64,000 nucleotides of DNA, taken from positions 1 to 64,000 of the forward strand of contig JAMZAV010001291.1 in the NCBI GenBank assembly GCA_024449915.1, written 5' to 3'. The translations under genes were made by a program, and so were the position numbers. Shown here piece by piece: positions 1 to 8,789 of the stretch. The number at the start of each line of letters is the position of its first letter. Position 1 is the stretch's first letter. The notes under the pieces are model-generated. The model was not told the origin of the DNA. It made no database searches and saw only the letters and a program-made list of their open reading frames with translations. The DNA comes from Sweltsa coloradensis. Lineage: Eukaryota; Arthropoda; Insecta; Plecoptera; Chloroperlidae.

Positions 1-945
1 CATGGTTCTCAAAACTTATATATTGTTCAAGTTGTCTTGGGGTTATGTCAGATATATTGTCAAGTGTTTATCTTTTTTTATGCGGACGACGCTGATACAT
101 AAGAACGTCAAACTAGCAGTAGAATATTTGCAGGCAGATTTTCTTAATCTCTTGAAATGGAACCATGACATGAGACTCATTATCAACGCGGAAAAAAACT
201 AGAATAATGTGCATATCTGCCCACCTTTAAACGCCGATCGGAATGCCAGTATAGAGGTAATTGCTCACGATTTTAATTGTTTGCACAGAAACGCTGGCAA
301 AGATTTGTTTATATGTTCATGCCAGACAAAAATTACTTCATGTTACAGCCATCCCTATTTAGGTCTTGAAATAGATCGAAGATATTGCTGGGATATTCAA
401 ATAGGGAAACTATGCAATAGACTAAGATCTTGTGCTTATCAGCTTTACGCCGTAAAAGATATCTTATCATTTAAATACCGTAAAATGGTATATATTGCTC
501 TAGCTGAGTCAGTTTTATCGTACGGTATATCGGCTTGGGGTAATGCGTCTTACTCACAACTTAAAATCTAATATCATTACAAAATAAAATTATAAAAATG
601 ACGAATGAAAGAGAAATCGTTGATGGGAGATGTGTCTCGGATTTGTATTTACTATTAGATGTTTTGCCAGTTAGGAAAATCTTTGTTTATAAGCTGTTAT
701 TAAAGCATTACTTTGACAAAAAATATAAAATTCTTATTGACCTCAAGCCTTCAACTCGAGCCAAAAGAGCAGGAATTTACCAGTTACCACCCTTAACAAT
801 AAATATGGGAAGAGATCGTTTAGCTACTCTGTACCTTTATATTTTAATAAGATTCTTCCAGAAATTAAAGAATTAGATTCATTTAGAGATATAAAAATTA
901 AATTAAAGACATATTTGCTTCAAAACAATATTATAGTTGAGTGAG
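1..945 (+). pseudogene. Degenerate LINE, 3' half of reverse transcriptase ORF
   Basis: This is the C-terminal part of a non-LTR retrotransposon reverse transcriptase, cut by the window edge. The catalytic box FYADD is readable at 76-90, but a stop follows at once and the surrounding reading (2-202) is in another frame. Further downstream are the typical thumb and C-terminal segments: a WGNAS-type box near 536-556, then an LQNKIIK stretch at about 575-600, and a final LKTYLLQN-like end stopping near 945. At least two frame changes and several stops separate these blocks, so it cannot make protein. The layout resembles CR1/Jockey-group LINEs, but the clade is not certain. An AATAAA-containing tail follows near 1133. 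Confidence 0.7.
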
Positions 946-1249
946 GAAATTGTGGTTATGTGATTTTTATATTTTATGTTTTTCAGGTATTTATCAATTT
1001 TCTTCTATTCTGTTCATTCATAAATTTACTCATAATGTCAAACTTTATATAATTATCACATTGTTTAGACTCACATGTCGGTAATTTCAATTAATCAAAT
1101 TTCAATTATATTAGGTTAAGTGTTCAGAAGTGAATAAATCCTTATCTTTAATAAACATAGTTCCACAGATAAGCTGCATGCGCAGTTTGTGGAAGGTCGA
1201 ATGTATGAAATATGTAAGGTTATGAAAGAAAGAAATGTATCTACAATAA

Positions 1250-1302
1250 TAAAAAAAAAAAAAAAAAAAATTATTATTATTATTATTATTATTATTATTT
1301 TA
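1250..1302. repeat. A-rich and ATT microsatellite
   Basis: A run of about 20 A is followed by about ten ATT units. It sits just past the tail of the preceding LINE and may be its decayed poly(A)/microsatellite end. It is not coding. Confidence 0.8.
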
Positions 1303-1369
1303 TTTTATTGGATGTATTTCATACAAACTCGGTTAAAACCGGAGCTAACATGTGTAGTAGTGTGTAGAG

Positions 1370-2230
1370 TATATCTTTATTAGCATTTTTGCTATTTTAC
1401 ATGTCATACAACACATTATCATCACATACATCATACATTCTGTATATAATTATAAAACAATCAAATTTCCATCATAAAGAAACATAGGCTACAAATATGG
1501 CTAGTACAATTGATACATTATTAAGCCCTAACTCTTGCAATAATCTCCATCCATTAATTTACATGTTATGTAAACATACTTGTCAGTCACTTACAAGATA
1601 CATCAAGGACAAAATTATAGATTTTTTGAGACTTGTAACAAAATACAATAATAATGAAAAACAATACAATATATGGTTACAAGGACGATCATAAAGTCTT
1701 ACATCTTTCAGACATTAGTCTGGTTGAGTCCAGAAATCTTCCGTTCCAGTAACCATAAGTAAGCCAGTAAACATCAAGAAACATAGGCCTACAAATATAG
1801 GCTAGCACAATTTATCACATTATTGAGTTCTAATAACTCATGCAATAATCTCCATCCATTTTTTTACATGAGATATAACATACTTGTCAGTCACTTACAA
1901 GATACATAATTGTAGATTATTTGAGACTAGTAAGTAGTAACAAAATACAATAATAATGAGAAACAATACAATACAAAATATGTTTACAAGGTGAGCATAA
2001 AGTCTTACATCTTTCATATACATTAGTCTGGTTGAGTCCAGAAATCCTCCGTTCCAGTAACCTCCCTCTTCCATCCGCATTCCTTAACTATCTTACAGCA
2101 CTTGGCTCTAAATTTATACACATCCTGTACATTTCTAACTTCTAATGGTAACCGATTTTAAAAATTTTCATTCCTTTTGAAAAAATTGAATTGTTTCCAA
2201 ATTTTGTGTTGTTTCTTTGAACTATTAGGT
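1370..2230 (-). pseudogene. Antisense LINE 3' end with tandemly duplicated tail
   Basis: On the minus strand, about 2160 down to 2024 reads as the end of a LINE ORF2: a NRLPLEVRN box, then a cysteine-rich tail ending in TEDFWTQPD and a stop. The remaining bases down to about 1370 are 3' untranslated sequence. A segment of about 280 bp, including the last codons, is present twice in tandem (about 1480-1752 and 1779-2064), with scattered substitutions between copies. The 5' part of the element is missing. The family is unknown; the C-terminal box is shared by several LINE clades. Confidence 0.6.
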
Positions 2231-2557
2231 TTTTTTCCCGTTTCTTGTATTATAATAGTTACGGACTTACGTCAAGTACTTCCATGTGTATCTATATTAC
2301 ATACCTACATTATTACTTTGTCTTAACTCTAACTAAAATAAGTCATTTATAATAAGTTTGTAGATGATGTTTTCTTTCTGCTGTTACGGTCGTGGCCGAT
2401 TTCTCGTCGCCATCCTAGCATTTGCTCTTCGACTATGGAAAACCACGAAAACCATGTCAGGATGGAAGCTGTCTTGGAATCTCGAAGTATGTATTATTAT
2501 TATTATTATTATTATATGATTATTATTAGTTCACAAGTTATGCTTTCGCGACCCGAT

Positions 2558-2676
2558 ATAATTGAAGAGAAATTATAACATTGACGGGATGTTTCGTTTC
2601 GGAAATCAAGAATAATGTAAGTTATTCACCACCACGACGCGACGAAACATCCCGTCAATGTTATAATTTCTTTTCA

Positions 2677-2681
<5 letters not shown>
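2558..2681. repeat. Foldback: 36-bp inverted repeat
   Basis: The arms at 2562-2597 and 2642-2677 are inverted copies that differ at one of 36 positions and enclose a 44-bp loop. The right arm runs straight into the ATT microsatellite. This may be a tiny MITE or a folded-back duplication next to the unstable repeat. Confidence 0.8.
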
Positions 2682-2748
<67 letters not shown>

Positions 2749-2830
2749 GTTATTATTATTTTTATTATTGTTATTATTTTTATTATTTTATTATTATTAT
2801 TATTATTATTTTATTATTATCATCATTATT
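2679..2830. repeat. Long (ATT)n microsatellite
   Basis: About 150 bp of ATT trinucleotides with a few interruptions (GTT, TTT) towards the 3' side. Open frames across it read as poly-isoleucine and are not genes. Confidence 0.95.
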
Positions 2831-3716
2831 AGTGATAGTAGGGCCTCAAGCATTGTACTTGTCATCTGATTGTATTGTATTATGTATTTGGCTATGCTTT
2901 ATTTTACCCTTAATTAATCATCATCATGCATTATCTGTTGCCACGTCCAACTCTGCGTTGGTCGGCATTGAAAACAGGCCTCTCCATCTTTTTCTGTCCT
3001 GGCCACCACTCCTCTCCTTCCGCCACATTCCAGTCTCCTCCTCGCTGTTCTACCCTCCTTTCTCACACTATTCTGCCATTGTTGTCGTGGTCTGCCCCTT
3101 GGTCTCCCACCTGGAATTTCCAATTCCATCATCCTTCTTGGTAATCTCACTCCTTCCATCCTTTTGACATGTCCGAACGACTTTAATCTTCCCCTCTCCA
3201 ATTCGCTCCATTAAATTCCTCACGCCTACTTGATCTCGGATATCCTCATTTCGTATTCGGTCCCATCTAGTATTACCTGCAATGGCAAAACTTCATATCT
3301 ACAGCCTGCACAAGGCTCTCATCCACTGTTGTCATATTCCAAGTCTCTGCTGCATATGTCAGTATTGGAACAAAGTAGGTCTGGTAGATGGTAACCTTGC
3401 ACTTCTATAATTGGTACTTCTCTGTTCCAAATGAGATCTTGGATAGATTGGAATAACCCAACAGCTTGCTACCTCCTTCTTCCTTCTCTGGTTGAATCCT
3501 TCCATCGCATGCTACTATATTCCCCACGTACTTAAAATTCTCCACTTGCTTTAAAATCTGTCCTAGTATAATCCTGACATTCTTCGCTTCATCTCGTGTC
3601 ATCAGCATTGTATCACTCTTGCCACTTCCAAACACCAGGACCATATTCTCCTGCCACCACACTCCACACATCAACTTGAGATTGCACCTCCTCTGATCGT
3701 CTGCAAATAACATTAT

Positions 3717-4462
3717 TTTTGGATGAGCGTAGCGAGCTTAGCGAGCGAAGTGAAGACTTCAATTTTATTGACACCCCAAAAAATTTAGCTCGGGTGTTTT
3801 TTTTTTTTTTTTTGTCTGTTTGTTCGCACGATTCCGGGCAAACGGCATAAGCGATCTTGCTGAAAATTGAAGGGGATCTTCGAAATCTCTGAACTTAGAC
3901 GTGCCACGTTTTTTGGTACAATCGAAGAAATATTTCTCATGAATATCGTACTTTTACGATTTTTTTCGATTTTTAGTGCGATATTTACGTGACATTTGGT
4001 TCGATTCTGACCAAACGGGTAGGACTACAACGTTCATATTTCACATGGACATTAAGATTATGCTGATGTAGTACCTTTTGAAAGAAAAAGTTGAAAAAGT
4101 TAGCCAGAAACTATAGAAATAAAGGTTTTAATATGTGTTTTTCGATTTTAAGTGCGATATTTTCGTCACATTTGGGTCGATTCTGACCAAACAGGTGGGG
4201 CTACAACGTTCATATTTCACATGGACATTAAGGTTATGGTGATATAGAACCTTTTTAATGAAAAAGTTGAAAAAGTTTGCCAGAATCCATAGAAAGAAAT
4301 GTTTTAATACGATTGTTTTGAGGTTTATAATAACAATTAACAAGTAATGACAACAATTACCTACAATTCATTCACAAAGCACTTGCAAAGGAAAAGTGGT
4401 CCCACGCAAACTAAAAACTTACGCTCATCCATCAACGCGGCGGGACTTTAGCGTTTTCCTAG
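3717..4462 (+). mobile_element. Non-autonomous Helitron/Helentron-like element, copy 1
   Basis: This copy interrupts the minus-strand RTE-like LINE just before its FADD box. It starts at TTTTGGATGAGC and ends in CTAG. The subterminal inverted repeat GGATGAGC (3721) pairs with GCTCATCC (4423-4430). A 3' stem AACGC (4434-4438) and GCGTT (4451-4455) lies 7 nt before the CTAG end, the usual Helitron terminal hairpin. It has no coding capacity. Related copies lie at 19,277, 20,750, 36,459 (antisense), 39,947 and 55,320. Confidence 0.7.
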
Positions 4463-4676
4463 TTTTCATACATTCTTCTCCGATTCTCTCTACAACTTTC
4501 CTAGTGATATCGTCCATGACAATAATGAACAATAGTGGTGACAGTACACTTCCTTGATTTAACCCACTCCTAATGTCGAACTACTGTAATTCTACCTCTC
4601 GTCTTTACAGCACTTCTAGATATCGAGTACAAACACAACAACAAACACAACAACAACACACAACAAACACACACAC

Positions 4677-4735
4677 AACAAAGGAATAATAACAAGAGTG
4701 AAAGAGATTTTCACTCTTGTTATTATTCCTTTGTT
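4677..4735. repeat. Perfect 27-bp hairpin with 5-nt loop
   Basis: The arms at 4677-4703 and 4709-4735 are exact inverted copies around the loop GAGAT. They follow a run of ACA/CA repeats (4630-4680). The structure replaces part of the RT palm of the LINE it lies in, so it arose after that element died. Confidence 0.85.
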
Positions 4736-5985
4736 AACTCCTTCCTAATTTTGCATTGCAACCCAAACTTTCCCCTCTTGGGGCTATCGTATGCCTTTTC
4801 GATATCTAGAAAAGCCATACAGGTCCTTTTTTCGGTCATTGCACTTTTCCACTTTTCCAGAAAATCAGGTCTACCGTCGATCTTCCTCTTCTAAATCCAT
4901 GCTGTTCTTCTCTTAAATCTTCTTCTACCGAGTTTCTAATTCTACAATCTATTACTCTTTCGTAGATCTTGGCGCAGTGGCATGTCAATGTTATCCCTCT
5001 ATAGTTGGCACAGTTTCTCTTGTCTCCCTTTTTAAATATAGGTACAATGAGACCCTTCTTCCAGTCTAAAGGAACTTTCTTGTGTTTCCATACAACAGAT
5101 AAGACTCTGTATAGCCATTGCATTCCCACAGGCCCTGCAGCTTTGATCATTTCCACGGCCAGCTCATCTACTCCCGCAGCTTTACCATTTTTCATTTTCT
5201 TCATTGCCAGTTCCACTTCTCTCCATGTGATGTTACCGTCTTCCTCTTCATCCTCATCTCCAGACTCTTCTCTATGAACTACCTCAGGTGTTCTTATCTG
5301 CTGTTGGTTGATAACAGGATTTAGAAGGGTTTCAAAGTACGTCTTCCCACATTTTTTTCTTCATTTCATCATCTGACACAACTTCACCATTTTCTTTAAC
5401 CAGGTTGTGGCTATCAACCTTTTCTTTTCTCCTTTTCTCGCATTATGCCATACAGCATCTTCTTGATTGATACCATACACATCCTCTCTCATTTCTTCTG
5501 TCCAGCCAAGAAACCATTTTCGACGTTCTTCTCTGACCACTGCCCGTGCATCTCTTTTATATTTGTTGTACTCGTCCCTTTGCAGTAGCTTCGTTTGTCA
5601 TATTATTACACCATGGTGTTTCTTTATACCTTCTCTTTCCATTTGTCCTACCACATACCAGTTCTGCTGCTTGAACAAGACCCTTTATTTCAGTTTTGGG
5701 AATTTCTCTAGTGACCAACACTTTATAATCTCTAGCTACATCCTTATCTTTTAGTTTCCACACCCGTATCTTCTTTTCTTGAATTGTGCACTTCTTTACT
5801 TCCTTTAGTTCTTTAAATTCGGCCACTACTAGTCTGTGGTCGCTATCCAGGGAAACCCCTGGTATAACTTTCACTTCCCTTAGATCCGGTTTTAGTTCCC
5901 CATCTACTAACTTTTTAACTTTTTGAACGATTTTGCCACAAAAACTAATGGCATTCAATCGAGAACAAAGCTTGCGGATGGTCAA

Positions 5986-6620
5986 AATTTCAACTCGATC
6001 CGAGCCTCCGTTCGAACGTTATCGCGAGACATACAAACAAACAAAAAAAAACAAACAAACAAAAAAAAAAAAAAACAGTGACTAATTTTTCCGGCAGAGT
6101 CAAATAGACTAGTTTCAGTTTAAATGGTGCATTTTTTGGTAATATCATTTAAATGATTGAATTGTTGTTTCATTGAGTTTTTATACATGAATTTAGTGTT
6201 AAAAGATAGCTAGGAAGCATTGAAACCTCAGGTACCGTTATCTCGTGAGTACCCACAGTATTTAATACGCATTTTAAGTTTTAAATATTGCATTTTTCAC
6301 GGAGATTTTATGTTGACATTTCGTATCTAACGAAAACAAATGATATTGTTTATTTTCAATTACTATAACCAACAACATGACAGCTACAAAACACGAGGCA
6401 TTTTTTTGAACTATTGCTTAAGAAAATGTCAATAAGTAACATTGAATTTGAGTTTACGAAATATGACATTTCCCCAAAGGGTATATACAGCAACAGAGGA
6501 ATGCTTGAGAAATTATTTCATACACTAATTAATTAAACGTAAAGCTGACGTTCATCAGGCGCTTGATACTTATGTTGCTACGGGTCAAGCTGAAGCATTT
6601 CTAGTTAGGCCTAAATCAAA
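5986..6620. other. A-rich repeat junction and 5' region of LINE B
   Basis: 5986-6080 has a run of A-rich CAAA units of a kind seen at the ends of dispersed repeats. 6080-6525 is AT-rich with no supported gene. From about 6529 a frame opens that runs into ORF1 of the next element, so the real start of ORF1 may be upstream of 6625. The exact 5' end of the LINE was not resolved. Confidence 0.4.
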
Positions 6621-7560
6621 TAAATTGGACCTACATAAGTCGACTGAAACTTTGCCGAAAATTCTTTCACAAAACTATACTACAAACAAAGATTTGCAAC
6701 ACAGCCACAGTAGGCCTATTGATGAAAAAATGTTAGAACTTAAGAAGAAATTACTAGATTCAATGGATAACCAAGAAAAATTATATACTATTGTTGACAA
6801 TCAAGAGGGTATTATAGATAATTTGAAAACAAGATGCAATAACTATAAAGAGCTTTTTGAAATTTACAAAGTAAAACTAAACATCGTCGAAAAAAAACTG
6901 GAACTTTCTACTCAATCTAAATGTTATAACCAACTACAGCCTTGTGTGCTGTCAGAAATCGGCACAAATAGCGCCGGTAGTAGTGAGATTTCAATTGAAT
7001 CAGATCCACTATGTAATGGCAGTAAACCCTCTGCCTCGTTTCAGTGTCGCAAACACTCTATTGAATCATCCAATCTCCCTTTAATATCAAGTGAAGGTAG
7101 ACCTCGTGGATCAATCCATGTGCAACATCAGAAGCTTAGACCTACTCTTGGTCCGCGCAAGTCAACGTATACACAAGAGCCACCTAAAGTGCGTATGTTT
7201 AGTGACAGCCATGGACGTGAGCTAAGCCACAGAATCACATCTCAGCTATCTGGAAACTATGAAGTCTATAACATTTGCAAACCTAATGCAATGCTGAAAA
7301 ATGTAGTTGAAGACGTCCCTTCTTCCATGCCTACCTTAAACTGCCGAGACTGGACTATTATAATTGCTGGCACAAATAACATGCCAAATGACTGTGAAGC
7401 GATTGTGGATGATATGAAAAAACTTATTAAAACCCACGGTCGTGTCCTCTGATCATAGTTGGTATACCATTTAGATATGACACGTTAAATTTCAACAAAG
7501 AATCCTAGACATCAATCAGACTATTTATAAATTCATCACTGCACAAAAAATTGCTATTTT
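6529..7560 (+). pseudogene. LINE B ORF1, N-terminal half: coiled coil plus SGNH/GDSL-type esterase
   Basis: About 6730-6930 encodes a charged heptad-rich segment (LELKKKLLDSMDNQEK, then a KVKLNIVEKKLEL stretch) that should form a coiled coil, as in many LINE ORF1 proteins. A short Ser/Pro linker leads to an SGNH hydrolase: block I FSDSHGREL near 7198, a GTNN block near 7370, and a GLHLNAGG block with the likely catalytic His near 7605. A stop at 7450-7452 and a frame change divide the esterase; the missing piece (IIVGIPFRYD) is read in another frame at about 7452-7486, and the original frame resumes by 7561. CR1-group ORF1 proteins are known to carry an esterase. The true start codon is unclear because the frame stays open back to 6529. 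Confidence 0.7.
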
Positions 7561-8586
7561 GTGGACATGTCTGTAATGAAACGATCAGAGTTTACTGTGC
7601 ACGGTTTGCACCTGAATGCTGGTGGTAGATCCAAACTAACATCCCAACTGGCAGAGATTATTAATGCACGAAATTCGCGCAGCATCACTTCACTGCACCA
7701 TGAAATACATGAAACCAATAGCAACTCTACGTTCAACAAGACTACTTCAACCCCGAGCTGCAACTTCATGTTATGTGAACACCAAAGTGATATTTTCTCA
7801 TGCCCACTCGACACACCTCTTGTACATTGTGTGGCGGAAGACTTGAAGCTTAACCGTGGAATTGCAACTAAATTTAAATCTACATTTGGCAGTATTGATT
7901 ACCTTCGGTCTAGAGAGCCCAGAGTTGGAGACTCAGTTTTTATCCGAAGCAAGGGTAGACTTATCTGCAACTTGGTGATCAAACAGCAGTCGCATCACAA
8001 GCCTACGTACCATAATGTTGCCAAATCGCTAAATAGCTTAAAAAAGTTCTGTTTATTTTATAATATACAAGAACTAGCAATGCCTAAAATTGGATGTGGC
8101 CTAGATGGTCTTCATTGGCCTACCATAAAAAATATGTTATCCAAAACTTTCATAAATTCCAATATTAAAATCAACGTTTATTACATACAGTCAAAAAGAA
8201 AGCAGCCACCAAAAACAAGGCAAACTACAAGTAAATCAGAGCACAAAATGTTCAACTCCAAAAAACAACCATCAAATAAGCCCCAAGTTCCAAGAATGCA
8301 AGAAGGTTTACGCAGCTGTCCAGTGAGTTTGGAGTTCCGACTCCAATCAGAACTTAATGAGGAATGTGCAAAGCAACTACCATTCATGATGCACTCATCT
8401 GTTGACCCCGGCGTGAACTCTACGTCGACCCCTGCTAGCACACATCACTCATCATCTATATTTTTACGAATAGAAGAGTCGACTCAACAAACTGTAAAGC
8501 CTAAACCTTCATCTTCAGAACAACTTCACCAGTCAATCCATGTAAAGCAAAAACTAAAAGCTAGTACAAAAAACCCCAAGGGGTAA
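7561..8586 (+). CDS. LINE B ORF1, C-terminal half: TARG1/OARD1-like macrodomain
   Basis: Residues 1-30 of this open segment finish the SGNH esterase (GLHLNAGG). Residues about 73-210 match the TARG1/OARD1 macrodomain layout: a DIFSCP start, LVHCVAEDL, RGIATKFKSTFG, then NLVIKQQSHHKPTY, MPKIGCGLDGLHW and a final strand INVYYI. TARG1 removes ADP-ribose from acidic side chains through a Lys (K84 in human) and an Asp (D125). The matching Lys (residue 141, in VIK) and Asp (residue 182, in CGLD) are both present. A basic, Ser/Pro-rich tail follows to a stop at 8586, and the frame shifted by one stays open to about 8750. The position between esterase and endonuclease makes this part of the retrotransposon protein rather than a host gene. 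I know of no LINE family described with this domain pair, but I could not search. Confidence 0.75.
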   Translation: MDMSVMKRSEFTVHGLHLNAGGRSKLTSQLAEIINARNSRSITSLHHEIHETNSNSTFNKTTSTPSCNFMLCEHQSDIFSCPLDTPLVHCVAEDLKLNRGIATKFKSTFGSIDYLRSREPRVGDSVFIRSKGRLICNLVIKQQSHHKPTYHNVAKSLNSLKKFCLFYNIQELAMPKIGCGLDGLHWPTIKNMLSKTFINSNIKINVYYIQSKRKQPPKTRQTTSKSEHKMFNSKKQPSNKPQVPRMQEGLRSCPVSLEFRLQSELNEECAKQLPFMMHSSVDPGVNSTSTPASTHHSSSIFLRIEESTQQTVKPKPSSSEQLHQSIHVKQKLKASTKNPKG

Positions 8587-8789
8587 GCCTAGCCTTAGCT
8601 TCCAGCGTGACCCCATTCTCACACGGTCATCAGCAAGGCCAAACATGGAAGCCCCTATTTTAGCAAACAAAACAAAAACTAAAGTCAAAAAAGCTATCAC
8701 CTCGTCTTCTCAGGATTTTCCCCGCACCACCCCCAGAAAAAACAAAACATAGCCTCGTCACAGGTCCCTCTCAGAACACATTCTAAATT

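Larger units (their letters stand above)
2914..5985 (-). pseudogene. RTE-like LINE: endonuclease C-terminus, RT and C-terminal part
   Basis: Read from right to left, this is a non-LTR retrotransposon ORF. The endonuclease end (SLDSDHRLVV box near 5840, then a WKLKDKDVARDY segment and a KRRYKETPW box) is followed by an RT fingers/palm region at 5216-4836 (KNGKAAGVDEL, FKKGDKRNCANYRGITL, EEQHGFRRGRST). Next come a GLNQGSVLSPLLF box near 4555 and LFADD near 3710. A C-terminal tail with the GHVKRM and RPRGRPRQ boxes runs from about 3200 to 2914. Stops, frameshifts, a CA-rich repeat, a hairpin and a Helitron-like insertion break it. The protein boxes look like the RTE or CFDP2-like group. Its endonuclease N-terminus lies at 11,934-12,570, displaced by a younger LINE. 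Confidence 0.75.

Noticed and set aside
2581..2832. Open frame reading as poly-isoleucine/leucine
   Set aside because: It is only the ATT microsatellite read in one frame.
5005..5324. Plus-strand frames in the RTE-like LINE region
   Set aside because: They are antisense shadows of the minus-strand reverse transcriptase.
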